From positions 1 to 64,000 of the forward strand of contig CAADUO010000030.1 of NCBI GenBank assembly GCA_900752215.1: 64,000 nucleotides of DNA, written 5' to 3'. The translations under genes and the position numbers were made by a program. The notes under the pieces were generated by a model that had not been told where the DNA came from, ran no database searches, and worked only from the letters and a program-made list of their open reading frames with translations. Of this stretch, positions 1 through 7,434 are shown in pieces (the stretch's first letter is position 1; every line of letters starts with the position of its first letter). This DNA comes from an uncultured Collinsella sp. (lineage in GTDB: Bacteria; Actinomycetota; Coriobacteriia; Coriobacteriales; Coriobacteriaceae).

Positions 1-43
1 AGCGGGGCCCGGAGCGCGATGTTACTGCGCTCCGGGCCCCGCT
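1..43. terminator. Perfect 17-bp hairpin downstream of the topoisomerase genes
   Basis: Positions 1-17 and 27-43 are perfect inverted repeats enclosing a 9-base loop. The stem is very GC-rich. It lies 37 bases beyond the stop of the minus-strand topoisomerase A gene, where a terminator is expected. The T tract that would follow on the minus strand falls outside the window, so the termination role is inferred. Confidence 0.6.
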
Positions 44-79
44 GCTTTGTAAACCCATGACGGTTTGGCCACCGTTGTT

Positions 80-2320
80 TTAGTCAAACAAACTCGGCAT
101 GTCGTTTTCTTTCATGAGGGCACCGGCAGAGGGTAGGCTCTGCGCGGTGAACTTCTCGGCCGAGACGCCGGCACCAAGGATCTCCTCGGTCGTGCCGACG
201 GTGGTGACCGAGCGGCCCTTCTTGGCCGTAAAGGCCTGGACGCCCTGCGTGTTGGTAGTCGTCTTGGTCTTGAGCAACGACGTGTTGAAGTTCATCAAAC
301 GATAGTCGCTCGAGACCAGTGCGATGTCGCGATCTTCCTTGAGCACCTGGGCATACAGCAGCTTGCTGCCGCCGTAGATGGCGTTCTTGAGGCGTTTGCG
401 GTTGGTCTTGGTGACGTATCCAGAAAGCGCGACGCGCACCACGCGGCCGTTCTCAAAGACAAACAGCACGTCGGCTTTATAGTCCTCGGGGTCGATGACC
501 CAGATGACACTCTCGTCGGGTTCCATCTCAAGATCGGTCGGCAGGTACGAGCCCAGCTGGGCCGACTTGGTGTCCTCAAACGCCGCAACCTTGCACTTGT
601 ATACCTGGCTCTTGTTGGTAAACACGAGCAGCTCGTGCGTGTTGGAGGACGGGAACTCGATAAAGGGCTTGTCGCCGTCCTTGTACTTGAGCGTGGTAGC
701 CTTCTTGAGCACGCGGTCGGTCATCTTCTTAAGGTAGCCGTCGCGCGAGAGCATGATGGTGACCGGATACTCCTCGACCTCGGGCTCCAGGCTTACCTCG
801 ATAACCTCATGGGGCTCGATCCTGCCCGTGCGGCGCGGCATCACGTACTTCTTGTTGACCGCGGCCAGCTCGTCGCTGATGACCTTCTTGATGTTCTCCT
901 CGCTGGAGAGGATCTCCTCAAGCTCGGCAATCTCGCCCTCAAGCTTGGCAATGTCCTTGGTGCGGTTGAGGATGTACTCCTCGTTGATGTTGCGGAGCTT
1001 AAGCTCGGCAACAAACTCGGCCTGGGTCTCGTCGATGTCGAAACCCTTCATAAGGTTGGGCACGACCTCGGCTTCGAGCTTGGTGCCGCGGATGATGGCG
1101 ATGGCCTTGTCGATATCGAGCAGAATTGCCTCAAGGCCGTGCAACAGGTGCAGGTGCTCGGACTTTTTGCCCAGGTCAAAGTTAATGCGGCGACGCGTGG
1201 ACTCAATACGCCACTTGACCCACTCGTGCAGAATCTGGCGCACGCCCATAACACGGGGATAGCCGTCGACCAGCACGTTAAAGTTGCACGAGAACGAATC
1301 CTGCAGCGTGGTCGAGCGATAGAGCTTGGCCATGAGCTTGTCGGGGTCGACGCCACGCTTAAGGTCGATGGCGATGCGCAGGCCCGAGAGGTCGGTCTCG
1401 TCGCGGATGTCAGCAATCTCCTTGACCTTGCCCTCTTTGGAGAGCTTGACGATGCGCTCGATGATGACATCGGTTTTGGTGGTGTAGGGGATCTCGTAGA
1501 CCTCGATGATGCGCTCTTCAGGAATCCAACGCCAGCGGGAGCGAATCTGGAAGCTGCCAAGGCCGGTCTCGATGATCTTCTCCATCTCCTCGCGGCGGTA
1601 GATAATTTCGCCGCCGGTCGAGAAGTCGGGCATGGGCATGTACTCGAGCAGATCGCAGTCGGGATCCTGCAGGTAGTGCATGGTGGCGGTGCAGACCTCG
1701 TTGAGGTTGAAACCGCAGATGTCAGACGCCATGGCGACGCCGATGCCCTTGTTGGCCGAGACGAGGATATTGGGGAACGTGGTGGGCAGCAGGCGCGGTT
1801 CCTTCATGGCGCCGTCGTAGCTGTCGACGAAGTCGACCGGGTCCTTGTCGATGTCCTTGAAGATCTCGGCGCTGATAGGGGAGAGCTTGGCCTCGGTGTA
1901 ACGCGAGGCGGCGTAGCTCAGGTCGCCCGAATAGTACTTGCCAAAGTTGCCCTTCGACTCCACGAAGGGCGCAAGCAGCGCTTCGTTGCCCGTCGCCAGG
2001 CGCACCATCGTCTCGTAGATCGCGGCATCGCCGTGCGGGTTGAGCTTCATGGTCTGGCCCACGATGTTGGCGCTCTTCTGGCGCTCGCCCTTGAGCAGAC
2101 CCATCTTGTACATGGTGTAGAGCAGCTTGCGGTGCGAGGGCTTAAAGCCGTCGATCTCGGGGAACGCACGCGAGACGTTGACGCTCATGGCGTAGGGCAT
2201 GTAGTTGACCTCGAGCGTCTGCGTGATCGGCTGGTCGGTGACCTCGGAGTGCAGGCCGATGACGTTCTCGGCGTTGACCTGCTTTTTCTTTGGCTGGTTC
2301 TTCGTCTTCTTCTTTGCCAC
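80..2320 (-). CDS. parC: Type IIA DNA topoisomerase subunit A (ParC/topoisomerase IV-like)
   Basis: This 746-residue protein is the DNA breakage-reunion subunit of a type IIA topoisomerase. It would cut and religate both strands in complex with the ATPase subunit encoded just upstream. The catalytic tyrosine is Tyr141 in the motif SRYTEAKLSP. The winged-helix region before it holds the family sequence KLNPHGDAAIYE. A C-terminal beta-pinwheel follows from about residue 520. It is shorter than typical GyrA (about 850 residues) and I see no GyrA box, which favours topoisomerase IV (decatenase) over gyrase. The first 18 residues are very lysine-rich. The upstream B-subunit gene ends 45 bases away, so the two are probably cotranscribed. 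The gyrase-versus-topoisomerase-IV assignment is an inference. Confidence 0.9.
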   Translation of the reverse strand: MAKKKTKNQPKKKQVNAENVIGLHSEVTDQPITQTLEVNYMPYAMSVNVSRAFPEIDGFKPSHRKLLYTMYKMGLLKGERQKSANIVGQTMKLNPHGDAAIYETMVRLATGNEALLAPFVESKGNFGKYYSGDLSYAASRYTEAKLSPISAEIFKDIDKDPVDFVDSYDGAMKEPRLLPTTFPNILVSANKGIGVAMASDICGFNLNEVCTATMHYLQDPDCDLLEYMPMPDFSTGGEIIYRREEMEKIIETGLGSFQIRSRWRWIPEERIIEVYEIPYTTKTDVIIERIVKLSKEGKVKEIADIRDETDLSGLRIAIDLKRGVDPDKLMAKLYRSTTLQDSFSCNFNVLVDGYPRVMGVRQILHEWVKWRIESTRRRINFDLGKKSEHLHLLHGLEAILLDIDKAIAIIRGTKLEAEVVPNLMKGFDIDETQAEFVAELKLRNINEEYILNRTKDIAKLEGEIAELEEILSSEENIKKVISDELAAVNKKYVMPRRTGRIEPHEVIEVSLEPEVEEYPVTIMLSRDGYLKKMTDRVLKKATTLKYKDGDKPFIEFPSSNTHELLVFTNKSQVYKCKVAAFEDTKSAQLGSYLPTDLEMEPDESVIWVIDPEDYKADVLFVFENGRVVRVALSGYVTKTNRKRLKNAIYGGSKLLYAQVLKEDRDIALVSSDYRLMNFNTSLLKTKTTTNTQGVQAFTAKKGRSVTTVGTTEEILGAGVSAEKFTAQSLPSAGALMKENDMPSLFD

Positions 2321-2365
2321 GATTTCCTCTTGAACTTCTTATGGGCCGTCGTTATCGATTTGCTG

Positions 2366-4363
2366 CTACTGCAGGTCCAGCTGGTCCAGGTATTCCTTGC
2401 CGTGCTCGGAGATATGGCGCTTGCGGCCTGCCTCGTCGTTGCCAAGCAAAAGGTTGAACATGGTTTCCATCTTGGTGACGTCCTCGGGCTCCACCTTGAT
2501 CAGGCGGCGCGTCTCGGGGTTCATGGTGGTGAGCCACATCATGTCCGGATCGTTCTCACCAAGACCCTTGGAGCGGTTGATGGAACACTTCTGGTCGCCG
2601 ATCTCTTTGAGGATGCCGTTCTTCTCGAGCTCGGTGTAGGCAAAGTAGGTCTTCTCTTTGCAGTTGATCTCGTAGAGCGGCGACTCGGCGATGTACACGT
2701 AGCCCTCGTCGATAAGCGTGGGCACCAGGCGATAGAGCATGGTGAGCACGAGCGTGCGGATGTGGTAACCGTCGACGTCGGCGTCCGTACAGATGATGAC
2801 CTTGTTCCAGTTGAGGTTGTCCAGGTCGAAGGCGCCGAGGTTCTTGATGCGCTTGTCTTTGATCTCCACGCCGCAGCCCAGCACGCGCATGAGGTCCATG
2901 ATGATGTCGGACTTAAAGATACGCGGGTAGTCCTCCTTCAGGCAGTTGAGGATCTTGCCGCGGACGGGCATAACGCCCTGGAACTCGGCATCGCGCGAGG
3001 TGCGAATGGCGCCTGCTGCCGAGTCGCCCTCTACGATGTAGATCTCGCGACGGCTCTTGTCCTTGGAGCGGCAGTCGATGAACTTCTGCACGCGGTTGGC
3101 CATGTCGGTCTTTTGCTGCAGGTTGGTCTTGATGCTCTGGCGCGTCTTCTCGGCATTCTCGCGCGAGCGCTTGTTGATGAGCACCTGCTCCATGATCTTA
3201 TTGGCGGCGTCCTTGTTCTCGATCAAGTAGGTCGAGAGACGCTCCTTAAAGAAAGCCGTCATAGCCTGCTGGATAAAGCGGTTGTTGATGGCCTTCTTGG
3301 TCTGGTTTTCGTAGGACGTCTGGGTGGAGAAGCAGTTGGTCACTAGCACTAGGCAGTCCTGGACGTCTTGCCACTTAATGCCGCTCTCATTTTTGTTGTA
3401 CTTGCCCTGTTGCTTAATGTAGGCATCGATGGCGCTGGTCAGAGCGCTGCGGGCGGCCTTTTCGGGCGAACCGCCGTTCTCGAGCCACGATGAGTTGTGG
3501 TAGTACTCCTGCATCGTGAAGGTGCGCGAGAAGCACATGCACGCGGTGATCTTTACGTTGTAGTCGGGCAGGTCCTCGCGGTCGCGACCGCGACGGTCGG
3601 CCTCGATAAAGAAGGGCTCGGTAAGGTAGTCGGTACCGACCTTCTCGAGCACGTAGTCCTCGATGCCCTTGGGATAGCAAAAATCCTCTTCGGTAAACTC
3701 GCCATCGTCGCCCTCAATGCGCAGGCGGAAGGTCACGTTGGCGTTGACCACGGCCTGGCGGCGCATGGTCTCGCGATACCAATCGTGGGGGATGCTGATG
3801 GAGGTAAAGACCTCAAGATCGGGGCGCCACTTGATAGTGGTGCCGGTGCGGTTCTCGTCGCTGGGCTCAATCTCGAGTGCCTTCTTCTTGGCGCCGACAA
3901 CCTTACCCTTCTTAAAGTGCAGAGAGTACTTGTTGCCATCGCGCCAAACCGTGACATCCATGTACTCGGAAGCGTACTGGGTCGCGCACGAGCCCAGGCC
4001 GTTGGTGCCGAGCGAGAAGTCGTAGTCGCCGCCCTGGTTGTTGTTGTATTTGCCGCCGGCGTAGAGCTCGCAAAAGACGAGCTCCCAGTTAAAGCGCTTC
4101 TCGGAGGGGTTCCAGTCGAGCGGGCAGCCGCGGCCGTTGTCCTCTACCTGAATGGAACCATCGCGAAAGGCGGTAAGGGTGATGAGCTTGCCGTAGCCCT
4201 GGCGCGCCTCGTCAACGGCGTTGGACAGGATCTCGAAGGCGGCATGCGCGCAGCCGTCGAGCCCGTCCGAGCCAAAGATGACGGCGGGGCGCAGGCGTAC
4301 GCGCTCCTCGTCCTTGAGCTGGCGGATACTGTCGTTACCATAGTTTGCGGTGTTTTTTGCCAT
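2366..4363 (-). CDS. parE: Type IIA DNA topoisomerase subunit B (ParE-like ATPase/TOPRIM)
   Basis: This is the ATPase subunit that partners the ParC-like protein. The N-terminal GHKL ATPase fold contains NAVDEARQG and a GTNGLGSC loop. The transducer and TOPRIM domains follow, with EGDSAAG and the metal-binding DADVDGYHIRTL. The C-terminus has the conserved SKGLGEN block. The ATG at 4363 gives 665 residues, the usual ParE/GyrB size, starting MAKNTANYG. An in-frame upstream ATG at 4462 would add 33 residues of non-conserved hydrophobic sequence overlapping the promoter, so I reject it. A GGAG lies upstream of 4363 but rather far from it. The gene sits directly upstream of parC. Confidence 0.9.
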   Translation of the reverse strand: MAKNTANYGNDSIRQLKDEERVRLRPAVIFGSDGLDGCAHAAFEILSNAVDEARQGYGKLITLTAFRDGSIQVEDNGRGCPLDWNPSEKRFNWELVFCELYAGGKYNNNQGGDYDFSLGTNGLGSCATQYASEYMDVTVWRDGNKYSLHFKKGKVVGAKKKALEIEPSDENRTGTTIKWRPDLEVFTSISIPHDWYRETMRRQAVVNANVTFRLRIEGDDGEFTEEDFCYPKGIEDYVLEKVGTDYLTEPFFIEADRRGRDREDLPDYNVKITACMCFSRTFTMQEYYHNSSWLENGGSPEKAARSALTSAIDAYIKQQGKYNKNESGIKWQDVQDCLVLVTNCFSTQTSYENQTKKAINNRFIQQAMTAFFKERLSTYLIENKDAANKIMEQVLINKRSRENAEKTRQSIKTNLQQKTDMANRVQKFIDCRSKDKSRREIYIVEGDSAAGAIRTSRDAEFQGVMPVRGKILNCLKEDYPRIFKSDIIMDLMRVLGCGVEIKDKRIKNLGAFDLDNLNWNKVIICTDADVDGYHIRTLVLTMLYRLVPTLIDEGYVYIAESPLYEINCKEKTYFAYTELEKNGILKEIGDQKCSINRSKGLGENDPDMMWLTTMNPETRRLIKVEPEDVTKMETMFNLLLGNDEAGRKRHISEHGKEYLDQLDLQ

Positions 4364-4417
4364 ACTCGCTCTCTCGATGCTCCTTTGCTGCGTTTTAGTC
4401 ATATAGATAGTCAAGGT

Positions 4418-4446
4418 AGCATAGCCCAGCCCACAGACGATTCCAA
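4418..4446 (-). promoter_or_regulatory. Sigma70-like promoter for the topoisomerase operon
   Basis: Read on the minus strand, TTGGAA (4446-4441) and TATGCT (4423-4418) are separated by exactly 17 bases. Transcription would start about 4411, giving a leader of about 50 bases before the parE ATG. This is a consensus match only. Confidence 0.5.
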
Positions 4447-4461
4447 CCAACACGAAATCCA

Positions 4462-4477
4462 TCGAACAATCGTTCGA
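4462..4477. promoter_or_regulatory. LexA (SOS)-like box upstream of the topoisomerase operon
   Basis: The 16-base sequence TCGAACAATCGTTCGA matches the Gram-positive LexA consensus GAAC-N4-GTTC with extended flanking symmetry. It lies about 16 bases upstream of the proposed -35 of the parE promoter and after the stop of the ATPase gene. Binding by LexA is inferred from the consensus; no lexA gene is in the window. Confidence 0.45.
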
Positions 4478-4520
4478 TTAGATAATGAATGCTTGGAATG
4501 CGGGAGGGACCTGTCCTGTC

Positions 4521-5903
4521 CTATCCAAACATCTGCGGCAGGTCGATGAAGACGGTTCGATCGCTTTCGCCAGCTTCGAAGCCCGAACGGGAGAAGAATC
4601 CATAGCGATGGCACTTGAGTCCCGTTGCCTCGACTTGGGCGATTTCCTCGTCGACCATTTTTTGCGTGATGGGGGATTTGCGGAACTTTGCTTCGTAGAA
4701 TGCGTAGCCCTCGGGGTCTTGCGTTACCACATCGAATTCGCCGCTCGTTTTGTTTGCGGGGTCGTCGTACCAGTACTTGCCTATGGCGTCGAAAGCCGGT
4801 TCGATCTTGCCGGTCCTGTTCTGCCGCACGAGGTATTGACGGCAGATCTCCTCGAACATATGAGGAACGTAGTTTTCCTCGAAGTCTTGGAAGACGTGAC
4901 GATCATAGAAGACTTCCGAGTCGAGCAGCTGACGCGCTGAGGCATTGCGGAAAACATAGCGATAGTAAAAGAGCGAAAGCGGATCCACTACAAAGTAGCC
5001 AGACTTGCGCTTGTTCGTAGGGTCGTTGATGGGTGCACGCTTTTGGACGATTTCGAGTGACATGAGCTTGTCGAGCACGTCTGCCATGGCCGGACCGCTC
5101 GAGACGTGCGACTGTGCCAGCACGTCCCCCCAACGGGAGTAGCCTTGTGCGAGAGCCCCGAAAACTTCGTTGGCGTTGGTCATCTTCGAGATCTCGGCGT
5201 TGAGATAGGACGGCACCTCGCTTTCTAAGCGGGCGCCAGGTTCCGTGACGAGCTCGATGATGTTGTCGCGTACGCTTTGGGATTGATCGATGAGGCGATT
5301 GTAAAAGGGGATACCGCCAAAAACGCTATAGAGCCGCACCTTGTCCTCGGGCGAGAACGCGGGATAGAACTTCGCAGCGTCAAAGTAATCCATGGGCTTA
5401 AGCTCAAGCGCGAGATCAATTCGCCCGTAGAGGGGGCTTTCATGCTCGATGAGGGATTTCATAATCTCAACGTAGGAGCCGCACAGGACAATGTTTAAAC
5501 GTGAGTCTTCCCTGTGGGCGTCGATTGAGGTCTGAAGAATGCTGTCTAGGCCTTTAACCGCATCTCTCAAGTAGGGGTATTCGTCGAGAACGAGGGTAAT
5601 GTTCTTGTCTTTAGCTTGGGCAAACAGAAATTCGATGAGCTCGCGGATGCCTGTGAAGGCGAGCGGAGGAAAGCTCAGCGCTTCAGCAACAAGGACGGAC
5701 AGACTCTCGAGGTTGTCTGCCTCGGAGGTTTGGCGGCACTCGTAATAGACCGTTGCGACGTCCGACAAATCGGTTAGCGCCTGCTTGATGAGCTCACTTT
5801 TTCCGACGCGACGCCTGCCGTAAATGAGAACATTGCGCTGCTCGGGTGCTTTGAGCGTTTTCTTAATACGGGCGAGCTCACGCTCCCTGCCAATAAATTC
5901 CAC
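4521..5903 (-). CDS. ATP-binding protein with archaeal-type ATPase and DUF234-like nuclease-fold C-terminus
   Basis: The 460-residue protein begins with the STAND/archaeal-type ATPase signature IGRERELARI. It has a Walker A motif (GRRRVGKS, about residues 29-36) and a Walker B strand (LVLDEYPYL). The C-terminus contains GEFDVV and EAK around residues 388-406, the E/D...EAK arrangement of the PD-(D/E)XK fold seen in DUF234 proteins. The family is widespread in archaea and anaerobic bacteria and its biological role is not established. The GTG start at 5903 is supported by a GGAAGGA element about 9 bases upstream. The coding sequence looks less GC-rich than its neighbours (judged by eye), which together with the isolated position suggests acquisition. 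A long inverted repeat lies immediately upstream. Confidence 0.8.
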   Translation of the reverse strand: MEFIGRERELARIKKTLKAPEQRNVLIYGRRRVGKSELIKQALTDLSDVATVYYECRQTSEADNLESLSVLVAEALSFPPLAFTGIRELIEFLFAQAKDKNITLVLDEYPYLRDAVKGLDSILQTSIDAHREDSRLNIVLCGSYVEIMKSLIEHESPLYGRIDLALELKPMDYFDAAKFYPAFSPEDKVRLYSVFGGIPFYNRLIDQSQSVRDNIIELVTEPGARLESEVPSYLNAEISKMTNANEVFGALAQGYSRWGDVLAQSHVSSGPAMADVLDKLMSLEIVQKRAPINDPTNKRKSGYFVVDPLSLFYYRYVFRNASARQLLDSEVFYDRHVFQDFEENYVPHMFEEICRQYLVRQNRTGKIEPAFDAIGKYWYDDPANKTSGEFDVVTQDPEGYAFYEAKFRKSPITQKMVDEEIAQVEATGLKCHRYGFFSRSGFEAGESDRTVFIDLPQMFG

Positions 5904-5917
5904 TTACTCGGTTCCTT

Positions 5918-5995
5918 CCGACTCGGTTTTGTCCGAGTTAATTGTATCGCATGGGTCAGTTTATGCTCGAGTTTACTCGGACAAAACCGAGTCGG
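5918..5995. promoter_or_regulatory. 24-bp inverted repeat upstream of the DUF234 ATPase
   Basis: Arms at 5918-5941 and 5972-5995 match at 23 of 24 positions and are separated by 30 bases. Further partial copies of the ACTCGG core flank the arms (TTACTCGG at 5904-5911 and CCCGAGTAA at 6001-6009). The array sits right at the ATPase start. It looks like a multi-site operator, possibly for autoregulation, or a recognition site for the ATPase product. The function is inferred. Confidence 0.5.
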
Positions 5996-6304
5996 TTCTG
6001 CCCGAGTAAATTTGAAGGCGGCCGAATGCGTCTTGCTGCGTTTGCGGTTGGATACGTTGTCGAAAACGTGTCGTGCGGATTGTTGGATCGAATCGAACAT
6101 TGGGACAGACGTCTCGTTTTATGGGCCGGGGGCGTGCATGTGCGAGTTCTTTTGGCCCATAAGGAACGCTGGTGGGTCGTTATTTGGGCCACGGGTCACT
6201 TCGCCGGCGCCGTGTTTCGTCATACGCTCATAGTGGAAGCCGATGCCACGGGACGACGAAGGCCTTGGGCAACGGATGAGGTGCAAGCGAAAGGAGCGGT
6301 GAGG

Positions 6305-7324
6305 ATGATGAAGCCCATGACGAAGAAGCTGCTGTTAGGAATTCCCACCGTGACGCTTTCGGCCGTGCTGGCGTGTACGGTGGCCGGCTGTGGCGGTAGT
6401 GCTCCGAGCGGCTCGGCTGGCAGTTCGGGCGGCAGCGCGCCTGTGCAGGAAAAGCCCAAGGCCTATGATTCGCAGACGGTCGAGGTAGCAGGCATTACCT
6501 ATGAGTCGGTGGCTCACGGTACGTTCTATCGCGGCGATGCCAAGCTGCAGGACGGCTTTTACCTGCACATCAAGATCACCAACAACAACACAAAGAACAG
6601 GACGTTCAGTTCCTTTAACGTGCATGCTGCCCAGGGCGATCTTGAGGCAGGCGACCCGTTGTTTACTTCCGACAAGGCGGCCGTGCTCGACTACGTTGCA
6701 AGCGAGGCTCCCGATGAGCTGCACGAGGGCATCGACCTTTCCGAGAGGCCAGATATCGGCCCGGGCGAGACCGTTGAGTACGTGTATTTCTGGGCGCCCA
6801 AGACGGCGTACTACGGGCCCATCACTGTCGAGTTCGTAGACGCTTATGCCCCCGCCAAGAATCATGAGGCCATGCACTTTGACACCACGGGATGCGAGAC
6901 CAAGGAGTTCAAGGCGGCCGGCGGCGTGGCCGATTCTGGCGAGAAGGCAGATTTAACGGGCATCGACTGCGCATCGTACAGCATCGAGGCCGCCGATGGG
7001 TACACGCTGGATTCGTCCGACGAAGAGCGCGAAAAGGCAGACTTCTTCCACGACGAGACTGGAGGACGCCTGAACATCAGCATCTTCCCGCGCTCGCCGG
7101 AGGAAGAGGTTGCAAGCCTAGAGCAGGTCTACGAAGGCAAGGAGACAACAACCGACCAGGTCGAGTACAACGGCATAACGTGGCTGCGCTTTACCGGTCC
7201 CGACAACGGCCATACACTGTTTGCGACGGCTCCCGCAACGGGTGAAACCGTCCGCGTGTCGATCGGCTGGAAGATCGATTGGGATGCCGCCGTGCCCATG
7301 ATGGAGGCTCTGAAGCTCAAGTAG
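6305..7324 (+). CDS. Lipoprotein with DUF5067/DUF4352-like domain
   Basis: This 339-residue secreted lipoprotein starts at the ATG at 6305, which has an AAGGAG element 8 bases upstream. A lysine-containing N-terminus and hydrophobic stretch lead to the lipobox VAGC, then a Gly/Ser-rich linker. The middle part (about residues 55-185) has the pattern of DUF5067/DUF4352 domains: a conserved ITNNNTKNRTF strand and a YFWAPK strand, as in immunoglobulin-like lipoproteins of Firmicutes and Actinobacteria. The C-terminal third (about 200-339) resembles no family I recognise and ends in a hydrophobic helix. The cargo or ligand is unknown. The gene stands alone and is followed by a hairpin terminator. 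Confidence 0.75.
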   Translation: MMKPMTKKLLLGIPTVTLSAVLACTVAGCGGSAPSGSAGSSGGSAPVQEKPKAYDSQTVEVAGITYESVAHGTFYRGDAKLQDGFYLHIKITNNNTKNRTFSSFNVHAAQGDLEAGDPLFTSDKAAVLDYVASEAPDELHEGIDLSERPDIGPGETVEYVYFWAPKTAYYGPITVEFVDAYAPAKNHEAMHFDTTGCETKEFKAAGGVADSGEKADLTGIDCASYSIEAADGYTLDSSDEEREKADFFHDETGGRLNISIFPRSPEEEVASLEQVYEGKETTTDQVEYNGITWLRFTGPDNGHTLFATAPATGETVRVSIGWKIDWDAAVPMMEALKLK

Positions 7325-7353
7325 CGCTGTGATTCTCACGTCAGGCGACTCAA

Positions 7354-7387
7354 GGCTGGCTCCGAGTTATCGGGGCCAGCCCCTTTT
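7354..7387 (+). terminator. Rho-independent terminator after the lipoprotein gene
   Basis: GGCTGGC (7354-7360) pairs with GCCAGCC (7375-7381) and is followed by CCTTTT. It lies 30 bases after the lipoprotein stop and between two convergent genes. Confidence 0.6.
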
Positions 7388-7434
7388 GATGTTCGATGAG
7401 CCGAGTCGGCGTCTCTCGCAAAGGTAACTGAGAG

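Noticed and set aside
635..3346. A 900-residue plus-strand open frame antisense to the topoisomerase genes
   Set aside because: It has no ribosome site or family similarity, and its composition follows the third-position bias of the opposite strand. It is a shadow of parC and parE.
80..4363. Calling the topoisomerase pair gyrase (gyrA/gyrB)
   Set aside because: The A subunit is short and lacks a recognisable GyrA box, and the loci typical of gyrase (dnaA, recF) are absent. Topoisomerase IV is the better inference.
5942..6304. Long N-terminal extension of the lipoprotein gene
   Set aside because: The longer frame runs through the inverted repeat and would bury the signal peptide. The ATG at 6305 has a proper ribosome site and lipobox.
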